From positions 1 to 64,000 of the forward strand of contig JAGVRI010000018.1 in assembly GCA_018606645.1 (NCBI GenBank): 64,000 nucleotides of DNA, given 5' to 3'. The notes below the pieces were generated by a model. The model did not search any database. It worked only from the letters and a program-made list of their open reading frames with translations, and was not told where the DNA came from. Each line of letters begins with the position of its first letter. Positions within the stretch are counted from its first letter, which is position 1. The DNA comes from Chloroflexota bacterium. Lineage in GTDB: Bacteria; Chloroflexota; Anaerolineae; JAAYZQ01. Positions 36,592 through 44,685 of this stretch are shown here, piece after piece. The position numbers and the translations under genes are program-made.

Positions 36592-37452
36592 ATGGCAACC
36601 CGAACGACTGTATCTTGGCGCTATCGTCTACGTAATGTTCCGTACTACGCGTTCCTGTTCCTTTGGGCGGCAGTCACGATCTTTATCTTCCTCTGGCTGA
36701 TTGAGAGCTCTTTCAAGACCAATCGCGAGGTCTTTGGTAGTGCATTCTCGCTTCCTGCGACTCCCTTGCAGGCCGCCGCTGCTAATTATGGGAAGGCCTG
36801 GAAGCTCGCTCATATGAACGTCTATTTCACCAATAGCGTGTTGGTGACCGCTGTGTCTGTCCTGTTCGTGGTGGCCGTCTCTGCACCTGCGGCATATGCG
36901 CTATCCCGGGTCTCGTTTCCAGGCAACACATTGGTAACCTATTATTTCATCGCTGGCATGGGGTTACCGTTTCAGCTCATCCTGGTGCCTCTTTTCGTGC
37001 TGTTGACAAAACTTCACATAGCAGACTCCTTGCAGGGCTTGATATTGACATATATCGGTGTCTCGGTCCCCTTCACCATCTTGCTCTTGACAGGCTTTTT
37101 CCGCACACTTCCGACCGAGTTGGAGGATGCCGCAGCCATTGACGGTTGTTCAGAGTTTGCCATCTTCTGGCGCGTGATGATGCCGCTATCGGGTCCAGGA
37201 ATAATCACTGCAGCGATATTCAACTTTGTACATATCTGGAACGAGTTCCTCCTGGCAATGCTGATCATCCGAAGTGATAACCTGCGGACGTTACCGCTGG
37301 GCATCATGAATATCCGGTACAGCATGCAGTACACTGCAGATTGGGCTGCCCTTTTCGCCGCCATTGTCATTGTGCTCATTCCGAACTTCCTGGTCTACCT
37401 TGCCCTCTCCGAGCGCGTGATGTCAGGTCTCACGTTGGGGATGGGCAAGTGA
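36592..37452 (+). CDS. Sugar ABC transporter permease (MalG/UgpE type), second importer
   Basis: 286 residues. The segments FLWLIESSFKTNREVFG, the EAA loop LEDAAAIDGCSEFAIFWRVM and the C-terminal ALSERVMSGLTLGMGK mark it as a CUT1 permease. It completes the second importer; again no ATPase gene is adjacent. Confidence 0.95.
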   Translation: MATRTTVSWRYRLRNVPYYAFLFLWAAVTIFIFLWLIESSFKTNREVFGSAFSLPATPLQAAAANYGKAWKLAHMNVYFTNSVLVTAVSVLFVVAVSAPAAYALSRVSFPGNTLVTYYFIAGMGLPFQLILVPLFVLLTKLHIADSLQGLILTYIGVSVPFTILLLTGFFRTLPTELEDAAAIDGCSEFAIFWRVMMPLSGPGIITAAIFNFVHIWNEFLLAMLIIRSDNLRTLPLGIMNIRYSMQYTADWAALFAAIVIVLIPNFLVYLALSERVMSGLTLGMGK

Positions 37453-37516
37453 CCTTATCAGGGGAAAGTCCACCGTGTTGCGAATATGATGGCACGAATC
37501 CGAAGTGAGGGTTTTC

Positions 37517-38581
37517 ATGTACGAGATCGTGTTGACCGGGACGGCGCGCCAACGGGGACTTCAACAAGGCCGGGTCTTTAGGAACTTGATACTTGAGCTC
37601 CTTACCCAATGCCCGATCTGGCTGGGAGACATGCCCCACGATCGGGTTGCAATGATTAGGGACATTATGGTCTGCTCGCTCAGGAAGCTGTGTCCCGAAA
37701 TGGTGGAGGAACTGGAAGCGATTGCCGAAGGGGCAGGCATGGGATTTGATGATGTGTGCACCCTCAATTTCGTGTCGGCCATCGGTGCGCTGAATGGATG
37801 CACCAATGTCATTGCATTAAAGACTGAAGAGGGACCCGTACTGGCAAAAACCAGTGACATCGGGAGTGACTATGCTTACTATTCGATTCAGCATGTAAAA
37901 CCAGACTCCGGATATTCCTACTTTGCCATCAGTTGGTCAGGTTGTCTATGGGCAGAAGTAGGTATCAATTCGGCCGGCTTGGCCGCGGGCCAGGGATCGG
38001 CACCGACCATGCCTGGGCAGCGTGGTGAAGGCATCCCCACTTTGGAGTACCCGCGCGTGATACTCGAACGTTGCAGCACTGTGGCCGAAGCGATTGACTT
38101 TTGTAAGGATGTTCCAATGGCAGGCAAGGGGCTGAACATTGCCCTCGTAGATAGTACCGGGCAGGCAGCGGTTGTGGAGAAATCAGGAACCAGGTGTGCG
38201 GTGCGCTATCCTCTAGCTCGTGGAAATCGTTCCACTGCTCTGGGCACAGTCGTGGATGGGCTGTATTGCGCAAACCATTTCCTGGAGCCGGAAATGCAGG
38301 GGATGATCCCTCTGGCAATCCCGGGTCTACCGAGCCTGACCGAGAATTCGCAGAAACGCCTGGAGAATGTGGCGCGTTTCTTTCAGAAAACTCCTTCACC
38401 GGGAGTGCGAGAGCTAATTTCACTGCTGAATACAAGCATTGAGGAAGGCGGTCTCTGCCAGCATACATATCCAGAGCTGACGACCCACTATTCCTATCTT
38501 GTGCTACCCCTGAAGCGAGAGATACGGATAGGGCAGGGAACCCCCTGTCACGAGTTCACTTTCTCAAGCTATCGGCTGTAA
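37517..38581 (+). CDS. C45-family N-terminal-nucleophile acyltransferase/amidohydrolase
   Basis: 354 residues from ATG 37517; an in-frame GTG at 37505 is an alternative. The family matures by self-cleavage before a Cys that then becomes the nucleophile. The cleavage site is LNGCTN, Cys95, after an N-terminal propeptide that contains RGLQQG, EELEAIAEGAGM and DDVCTLN. The later part has AKTSDIG, the GINSAGLAAGQ loop and AVVEKSG, all typical of the acyl-CoA:6-aminopenicillanate acyltransferase/AAT family. In bacteria, such proteins usually hydrolyse amide bonds. In this cluster an N-acyl group removal before NagA/NagB would fit, but the substrate is unknown. Confidence 0.87.
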   Translation: MYEIVLTGTARQRGLQQGRVFRNLILELLTQCPIWLGDMPHDRVAMIRDIMVCSLRKLCPEMVEELEAIAEGAGMGFDDVCTLNFVSAIGALNGCTNVIALKTEEGPVLAKTSDIGSDYAYYSIQHVKPDSGYSYFAISWSGCLWAEVGINSAGLAAGQGSAPTMPGQRGEGIPTLEYPRVILERCSTVAEAIDFCKDVPMAGKGLNIALVDSTGQAAVVEKSGTRCAVRYPLARGNRSTALGTVVDGLYCANHFLEPEMQGMIPLAIPGLPSLTENSQKRLENVARFFQKTPSPGVRELISLLNTSIEEGGLCQHTYPELTTHYSYLVLPLKREIRIGQGTPCHEFTFSSYRL

Positions 38582-38632
38582 GTCGTTGTCTTCCTGCAAG
38601 AGTTGTTAGAATCCGGTTACCAGGAGATACAT

Positions 38633-39709
38633 GTGGATGAAGAGCTGATCCAGCAAGGACAGAAAGCGATTGCACAGGGCATAAGCTGGCTTCGTGAGCA
38701 CGACACAGCCATCTCCCAGATAGAGGACCTCAGCGCACACTATAAGGCTCCTTACCTGTATGCGGCGCTCGGCGATCCGGTGCGAGCCCGCTTTTATGCC
38801 GACCTCATGCAGATGCGATACCTCCAGACAGATGGAGACTTTCGTACCAGCCGCGTGCACAAAGGTTGGGCGCATCTGCCCTGTAGCCCGGCAAACCGGT
38901 ATGTCTATTCAAACGGATGGATCATTGTTGGATTGCGCAGGTTGGGAGTTTATGGACCGGCTGCTCGCGGCATGGAGTTCGTTCGCCGGTTCCAGTCCCC
39001 TGAACTTGGCGGATTCTTCTCACGGTTCGATGTGGCCTCTGGGAAGGTCGACACTCGCTATCTGGATAGCTCCAGCACCTCTTCGGCTGGTCTGGCCCTG
39101 CTAGCGTGTGGGCTGGTAAGTGAGGCCATCCGAGCCGGAGATTTCATCCTGAGATTGCTCGAAGCACAACCCGAGCCTGACCGGTTTTTCTTCTCCAGTT
39201 GGGAGGTTGACGCCGGGTTGATGACGGGGGTCTGGGGCGACGAGGACCTAAATTCAGTCCATGGGCGGAAGCAGTTTTGCCTGAGCTCTGAGGCCGATCC
39301 ATTGGGCGAACTAATCTGGCTAGTCGGCAAGCCTATGAAGTTCTTGTGCAAGCTCTACGATCAGACTTCAGAGAGCAAGTACCTGGAGGGAGCTGTTGTC
39401 CTGTTTGATTTTTTCCACCGACTTGGTGAAGGGCGCTGGCATAACTACGGATCGTGCAAGATTATGTGGGCTGCGGCCGAGCTCTATCGGCACACGGGTG
39501 AGCGGAGATATGCAGAAACAGCAGAACGCATCCTTCGCTGGTTCTGTCGAACGCAATACCCCTCGGGCCTGTGGGTCCATACCCTTTTCTATCAGAGCTC
39601 TGAAGAACAGCCCTTGCCGGCCTCGCTTGACCTCGTGCAGGAATTGTGCGCGGAGATGAGCGACACGCTTTTTGAGCTGAGCACGACCCCTCCGCTAAAG
39701 AGCCTGTAG
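38633..39709 (+). CDS. Alpha/alpha-toroid protein of unknown function
   Basis: 358 residues from GTG 38633, chosen because CAGGAGAT lies 6 nt upstream; a TTG start at 38603 would add ten residues. The sequence is a series of helical hairpins with aromatic and Gly-rich turns (KAPYLYAALGDPVRARFYADLMQ, PANRYVYSNGWIIVGLRRLG, WHNYGSCKIMWAAAELYRHTG), as in six-hairpin glycosidases and terpenoid-cyclase-like toroids. I see no specific catalytic signature, so glycoside hydrolase or lyase activity is only possible. No signal peptide. It lies 51 bp after the C45 gene. Confidence 0.6.
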   Translation: MDEELIQQGQKAIAQGISWLREHDTAISQIEDLSAHYKAPYLYAALGDPVRARFYADLMQMRYLQTDGDFRTSRVHKGWAHLPCSPANRYVYSNGWIIVGLRRLGVYGPAARGMEFVRRFQSPELGGFFSRFDVASGKVDTRYLDSSSTSSAGLALLACGLVSEAIRAGDFILRLLEAQPEPDRFFFSSWEVDAGLMTGVWGDEDLNSVHGRKQFCLSSEADPLGELIWLVGKPMKFLCKLYDQTSESKYLEGAVVLFDFFHRLGEGRWHNYGSCKIMWAAAELYRHTGERRYAETAERILRWFCRTQYPSGLWVHTLFYQSSEEQPLPASLDLVQELCAEMSDTLFELSTTPPLKSL

Positions 39710-39711
39710 AG

Positions 39712-39727
39712 CAGAGTCCGGACTCTG
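39712..39727. other. 16-bp perfect palindrome
   Basis: CAGAGTCCGGACTCTG directly after the toroid gene stop and 85 bp before the propeller gene. Too short a loop for a hairpin RNA terminator; may be an operator or chance. Confidence 0.35.
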
Positions 39728-39812
39728 AAATGGTCGGTCCGTCTCGCTAGGACCTTTATCCCGTAGATCCCAATCTCGGGGTGCGCTTCTCAAAAAAGGA
39801 AAGGGAAAGAAC

Positions 39813-40925
39813 ATGAGAATCTCAAATGTTAAGCATCACGTTTTAAAGGAGGTTCCCAGCAGGGCTATCGAAAACTACAGGAAGAGTGCCTTCTTCAAGG
39901 TCCTGCGCACCGATCCAACTCTGCGCAACAACTGGGTTTCGTTGACGGCAGTGAACTGGAACCCGACCGAGAATTGCCTGTATATCGGGTTGACAGCTTA
40001 CGATGGAGACCTGCTCTGGCGATTCTGGCCTGACTCGGCGAAATTCGAATCCCTGGGCTTCAAAGAGGTCGCCACCGACCCGCAAGGCATCAAGATCCAC
40101 CGAGGGCTTGTGCCAGATAATGAGGGTGGCTATTACTTCGGGACCGCCGGGCTGGTTGATTTGGATGAGCGCAACGATGCTCTGGGCGGTGCTATCTACT
40201 ACTATCGAAAAGGGCATTATGAATGTTTGGGAATCCCTGTGCCGCATGACTATATTCAAAATATTGGAGTGGATTTGAAACGACAGCGGATATACGGAGT
40301 GACATATCCGGTCATCTACTTCTTTGACTATGATTTCAAGAATCGAAGAACGCTCTTTTCATTCTTCACGGGGAGCCACTTCCACGAGTGTGGTCTGGAT
40401 GACGATGGATACGTCTGGGGCACTTGGTCGAACCGACGTGGACAACACTGTCTGTTTCGGTACCATCCAGACGAACGCAAACCAGAGTTCTACGAGGAAC
40501 CGATCCCCACTCTCGACCCGAATCACGAATTCAACTTTCCCATGAATGGCCCGATAGATTCTTTCATCAACGGAGGCGATGGCTACCTGTACTTCGGGAC
40601 TACGTTGGGTGAACTCTACCGACTTGACCCAAAGAGGGGGAAACTCTTGTCGTTGGGAAAACCGGCCGACACGATTCGCCTGTCCGGCTTGACAGTGGGC
40701 CCAGAGGGCAAGCTGTTGGGCAGTTACGGAGCGTATGACGAGACAGGGCTATTCCTGTACGATACAACGACGGGACAGTTCACTAATCTGGGCCTGATGC
40801 GCGATGATACAGCCTCCTGCTTTATGATCCATGACATCGCCTGGGATGGCGACTCTCGTGTCTTTGCCGCGGAAACAGACAACGTCGATCGCAGCGCTTA
40901 CCTCTGGGAAGCCTGGCTGGAGTAG
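39813..40925 (+). CDS. Cytoplasmic beta-propeller-like protein
   Basis: 370 residues, start ATG 39813 after an AAAGGAAAGGG-type ribosome site. Repeated blade-like units are visible: LYIGLTAYDGDLLWRFWPDS, GGYYFGTAGL, RIYGVTYPVIYFFDYD, GYVWGTWSNRRG, GYLYFGTTLGELYRLDP, and KLLGSYGAYDETGLFLYDTT. Each is followed by a strand with LSLGKP- or TNLGLM-like text. No signal peptide or metal-binding signature is seen. It could be a scaffold or a lactonase/lyase-like enzyme. It lies between the toroid gene and nagA. Confidence 0.6.
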   Translation: MRISNVKHHVLKEVPSRAIENYRKSAFFKVLRTDPTLRNNWVSLTAVNWNPTENCLYIGLTAYDGDLLWRFWPDSAKFESLGFKEVATDPQGIKIHRGLVPDNEGGYYFGTAGLVDLDERNDALGGAIYYYRKGHYECLGIPVPHDYIQNIGVDLKRQRIYGVTYPVIYFFDYDFKNRRTLFSFFTGSHFHECGLDDDGYVWGTWSNRRGQHCLFRYHPDERKPEFYEEPIPTLDPNHEFNFPMNGPIDSFINGGDGYLYFGTTLGELYRLDPKRGKLLSLGKPADTIRLSGLTVGPEGKLLGSYGAYDETGLFLYDTTTGQFTNLGLMRDDTASCFMIHDIAWDGDSRVFAAETDNVDRSAYLWEAWLE

Positions 40926-41083
40926 TCCAGGGCACGGTGCCCATGTGGTGGTGAGCAGAACCTCAGAGTCGTCTGCGCCAGGCACCACGGTGAGGGAGTG
41001 AGCGTGCCGAACACCAATGCTCCAGCCTGCGCTGCGGATCGGGCCGGAGTATTGCCGCCCGGCATTTCCAGAAAGAGAGAACC

Positions 41084-42283
41084 ATGACGGAAAAGAAACT
41101 GGAACAGCCCACAGGCCGATTCGCACTGACCCATGGCCGTGTGATTCTGCCGACAAAAATCGTGACCAACCAGGCGGTTATCATCGAAGGGTCCAGGATC
41201 TTGGGCATCGCCGATATCGGCTCTCTGGGGAGCGATATCGAGCAGGTAGATGTGGGCGGACGCTACATCGCCCCAGGACTGATCGACATCCATACCCATG
41301 GAGCCCTGAATCATGACTTTAACGAAGGCACATTCGAGGCCTTTGCCGCCATCACCCAGGAGAATGTGGCACGCGGTGTCACATCTCTGTTGGCGACCGT
41401 CTCAACCGCCCCCATCCCAGACCTGCTCCGGAGCCTGGAGTGCAGCCGTCAATGGATGCGCGAACCGCGTGAAGGAACCCAAGTATTGGGCGTGCATCTA
41501 GAAGGTCCATATTTTAGCCTGGAGCAAAGGGGGGCCCAGGACCCCAAAAACATCCGAACCCCGGATGATGGTACGGCCGACCTATTGCTCGAATATCACG
41601 ACGTGATCAAGATCATGACTTACGCCCCCGAATTGCCAGGCGCTCTGGCGCTCACTGCCAGGCTGGTCAGGCTGGGGATCGTGCCGGCGGCCGGGCACAG
41701 CTCCGCCCGGGATGAGGATGTGCGGACAGGAATACAGGCCGGCCTGCGCCATGTTGTCCATCTCTGGAGCGGACAGTCCAGCACCGTGCGCCAGGGCCCG
41801 TGGCGCAAGCCGGGGTTGCTCGAGGCAGCACTGGTCTTTGACGAGCTAACGGCGGAGATGATTGCCGACAACAAGCACCTGCCCCCTACTCTGATGAAGT
41901 TGGCCTACAAGTGCAAGGGGCCAGACCAGTTGTGTGTTGTGTCCGACGCGACCAGCGGCGCAGGGATGCCCGAAGGCACTCGCTTTCGTATGGGCGAAAT
42001 GGAGTACGAAGTGCACGATGGGGTGGGGATGGTCCTGGACCGCACGGGATTCGCTGGCAGCACGACCTTGGTCAATCAAATGGTACCCATTCTGACAGAG
42101 GTGGTGGGCATCCCGCTGGTCGAAGCCATCCGGATGGCAACCCTGACTCCGGCGCGGGTCATCGGTGTCGATGACTGCAAAGGCAGCCTGGGGGCCGGCA
42201 AAGATGCAGACATCGCCATCTTTGAGGACGACTGGACCGCATGGCGAACCATGATCGGCGGCCGGTGGGTCTACGCAAGGTAG
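41084..42283 (+). CDS. nagA: N-acetylglucosamine-6-phosphate deacetylase
   Basis: 399 residues. It removes acetate from GlcNAc-6-phosphate. Motifs in order are GLIDIHTHGALNHDF (metal His pair), GVHLEGPYFS (Glu ligand), AAGHSSARDEDV, HVVHLWSGQSS (in place of the usual THLFNAM), DNKHLPP, and VVSDATSGAG with the catalytic Asp. TLTPARVIGVDDCKGSLGAGKDAD closes the fold. The altered THLFNAM region suggests an adapted substrate pocket. Start ATG 41084; 90 bp separate it from nagB. Confidence 0.9.
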   Translation: MTEKKLEQPTGRFALTHGRVILPTKIVTNQAVIIEGSRILGIADIGSLGSDIEQVDVGGRYIAPGLIDIHTHGALNHDFNEGTFEAFAAITQENVARGVTSLLATVSTAPIPDLLRSLECSRQWMREPREGTQVLGVHLEGPYFSLEQRGAQDPKNIRTPDDGTADLLLEYHDVIKIMTYAPELPGALALTARLVRLGIVPAAGHSSARDEDVRTGIQAGLRHVVHLWSGQSSTVRQGPWRKPGLLEAALVFDELTAEMIADNKHLPPTLMKLAYKCKGPDQLCVVSDATSGAGMPEGTRFRMGEMEYEVHDGVGMVLDRTGFAGSTTLVNQMVPILTEVVGIPLVEAIRMATLTPARVIGVDDCKGSLGAGKDADIAIFEDDWTAWRTMIGGRWVYAR

Positions 42284-42373
42284 CAACGAACACCGTGGCT
42301 CTCCGACGCATCGATCCCTACGAACCGCCTCGGTGGAGCCATCGGCTTGAACTCACAAACACGAGGTTAGATA

Positions 42374-43153
42374 ATGATGAGACACGTAGAACCGATCAAG
42401 ACCGCACAATATGACTGTTTGCCGGTAGCCATCTATCGAAGCAACGAGGAACTGGGACAGGCGGCAGCCCTGGACGCGCGAGAAGTGATCAACCGAGCGA
42501 TCGCCGAGAAGCAAGAGGCCAACATCATCCTCGCCACGGGCAATTCGCAGCTTACGTTTCTGCACGCTCTGCGCGATTTGGAGGGGATTGATTGGTCAAA
42601 GGTGAATGTATTTCACATGGATGAATATCTGGGCATTGACCCGAACCACAAGGCGAGTTTCCGCTCTTTCTTGCGCCAGCACATCATCCAGGCTGTCAAC
42701 CCCCGCTCCTTTCACCCAATCCCCAGCCAACCTGAAGATGTAGAGAGAGTTTGTCGAGAATATGAAGCCTTATTAAGACAGTACCCGGCTGATCTCGTGG
42801 CTCTGGGTGTGGGTGAGAATGGGCACCTGGCCTTCAATGATCCACCCTACGCCCGTTTTGACGACCCGGTGTGGGTCAAAGTGGTTGAGCTGGCGGAAGC
42901 AAGCCGCAGGCAGCAAGTGGGTGAGGGGCATTTCGCCTCGCTGGCAGAGGTGCCTACCCACGCCATCACGCTGACGATCCCGGCCCTGCTGGCACCCAAG
43001 GTTGTATTATGTATCGTTCCAGAGGCGCGGAAAGCCGAGGCAGTCCGTGCCTGTCTGAAAGAACCGGTGAGCGAGGAGCGGCCTGGATCCATTCTGCGCC
43101 GGGTAGCGCACGCCCGCCTCTACCTGGATCAGGACTCAGCCTCCAGGCTATAG
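42374..43153 (+). CDS. nagB: Glucosamine-6-phosphate deaminase
   Basis: 259 residues. Converts glucosamine-6-phosphate to fructose-6-phosphate and ammonia. The signature HMDEYLGI (catalytic Asp), the GVGENGHLAFNDP loop with the acid-base His, and the substrate loop ATGNSQ are present. ATGATG at 42374/42377 leaves the start ambiguous by one codon. It is the last gene of the 20-kb cluster and is followed by a 16-bp terminator stem. Together with nagA it feeds amino-sugar carbon into glycolysis. Confidence 0.93.
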   Translation: MMRHVEPIKTAQYDCLPVAIYRSNEELGQAAALDAREVINRAIAEKQEANIILATGNSQLTFLHALRDLEGIDWSKVNVFHMDEYLGIDPNHKASFRSFLRQHIIQAVNPRSFHPIPSQPEDVERVCREYEALLRQYPADLVALGVGENGHLAFNDPPYARFDDPVWVKVVELAEASRRQQVGEGHFASLAEVPTHAITLTIPALLAPKVVLCIVPEARKAEAVRACLKEPVSEERPGSILRRVAHARLYLDQDSASRL

Positions 43154-43245
43154 CCGACCGCTGTTGACTGCTTGCTTTCTGCGGCCGTGTAGCCGGCCTT
43201 TGGCCTGAGGGAAGGTCCCTGCTTCATCCCCCTGGGGCGCAATCA

Positions 43246-43295
43246 CTTGCACCCCGTTCCCTTCTCCCCCGGCGGAGGCGGGAACGGGGTGCAAG
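43246..43295. terminator. Strong bidirectional stem-loop between converging genes
   Basis: CTTGCACCCCGTTCCC (43246-43261), 18-nt loop, GGGAACGGGGTGCAAG (43280-43295): perfect 16-bp stem between nagB (+) and the PrsW-like gene (-). No long T-run on either strand. Confidence 0.75.
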
Positions 43296-43346
43296 GGCCA
43301 GGGTAAGGCAAAGACTGCCATTATTTGCACGACCCACACTTCACCC

Positions 43347-44411
43347 TCACGGCACCACGTCCCCGGCCCCTCCCATACTCAGGGAGAACAGGGTCATTGC
43401 CACCGCCACCGCATTCCACAGCCCGTGCAGGCCCACGCTCGCCAGATACAGCCCCGCCGCGCGGCCCCACCGCCGCCGCACCACCCCACTGTGCCACGCC
43501 AGAGCCGTGATCCCGCCGGTGAAACAGTGCATCAACGCCGCTCCAATGCGCAGCACGGCCACCGGCGTCCACAGCGGCAGCGCATTCACGCTGTTGAACA
43601 GCCCCTCGGCCATGGCAAACCCGGCTCCATTGCACACCCCCCACATGAACGCCTCGGACATCCCCGGCCGACGGTGGATCCACAAGCCGGTGCCGATCGT
43701 CTTGAGCGCCTCCTCCACCACCGGCACCACGCCAACAACCAGGAACGAGGCCGTGGCCACCACCACCGGCATCCGCACTAGCGAGATCAACCGATCCGGA
43801 TCCTCGAGCCAGGCCGACTGCTGGAGCGCCTGCGCCAGAGCCTGGAGTAGCTTCGCCCCTCCCGGTCGGATGGTCACCGCGCTGAACATGAGGAACGACA
43901 CGGTCAACAGCGCCGCCAGTTCCACGACAAAGGCCAAAGAGGTAGAAAGAAGCGCCCCGCTGCTGAGCTGAAATACCACATCCCGCCAGCGCGTCGGCGG
44001 AGCCAGCCTCCGGCCGATCAGGGAGAGGATGATCCACGGCGGAACGAGGGCGGCCACCAGGTACAGCGGTGGAAAGGTCCACCCCGGCAGCAGGTCGAAG
44101 GCGAGGATCAGTTGGCCCACGACCAGGGCCGCGATCAGGATCAGAACCAGCGCCCCGATCCCTTTGGGCTGAAACGGGCGCGATCCCCGGCCCTGCAGCG
44201 CCTGCCAGAGCTGCCAGGCCATCGCCGCTCCCAGTCCCCCGCTCAGGGTCAGGAAGGAGAGACTGATGATCACCATCGGCATCAGCCGGTCAGCCGGCCC
44301 CAGAACCCCGACCAGAAGGCCCACCCCGCCGACCACCACCCCCAGCACGACGAGGAACAACGCGCCGATCAGAAGCAGGACGCGGATCAAATTCAGAGAA
44401 GAATCAGTCAT
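43347..44411 (-). CDS. PrsW-family intramembrane metalloprotease-like protein
   Basis: 354 residues, eight or more membrane helices. The PrsW signature is complete: VVEEALKTIG (EExxK), GAGFAMAEGLFN (Glu), LRIGAALMHCFTGG (His) and HGLWN (His/Asn) near the C-terminus. Family members cut membrane proteins such as anti-sigma factors. The gene faces nagB and stands alone; no sigma/anti-sigma pair is nearby, so its target is unknown. Confidence 0.85.
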   Translation of the reverse strand: MTDSSLNLIRVLLLIGALFLVVLGVVVGGVGLLVGVLGPADRLMPMVIISLSFLTLSGGLGAAMAWQLWQALQGRGSRPFQPKGIGALVLILIAALVVGQLILAFDLLPGWTFPPLYLVAALVPPWIILSLIGRRLAPPTRWRDVVFQLSSGALLSTSLAFVVELAALLTVSFLMFSAVTIRPGGAKLLQALAQALQQSAWLEDPDRLISLVRMPVVVATASFLVVGVVPVVEEALKTIGTGLWIHRRPGMSEAFMWGVCNGAGFAMAEGLFNSVNALPLWTPVAVLRIGAALMHCFTGGITALAWHSGVVRRRWGRAAGLYLASVGLHGLWNAVAVAMTLFSLSMGGAGDVVP

Positions 44412-44515
44412 ACTCTACTCCCTGGCAGGACTGTATCACATTTCAGTTCCCCTGTCCAGCCCGGCAGGGATGTTTTCGGGCTGAGCGCGCATTTCAGAAT
44501 TCTGGGTGATACAAA

Positions 44516-44600
44516 GGGAGTCGAGTCTCCAGGCGGCAGGCCATCCGGCTAAAGCCTCCGCTCCCGGGCAACAGGAGTCGAGCCTTCAGGCGCGGCCTCG
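44516..44600. repeat. Interspersed palindromic repeat, two units
   Basis: Units beginning GGGAGTCGAGTCTCCAGG (44516) and AGGAGTCGAGCCTTCAGG (44573). Each can pair imperfectly with a GC-rich partner downstream. The same unit occurs on the other side of the MFS gene at 46003-46080. Confidence 0.65.
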
Positions 44601-44685
44601 GGCCATCCTCTGAGTCATGCCCTCAGGCTGCCCAGCGCACCGTCCGATCCGCCCCATAGCCCCGACCGCGCGCCTTCGGTCACCG

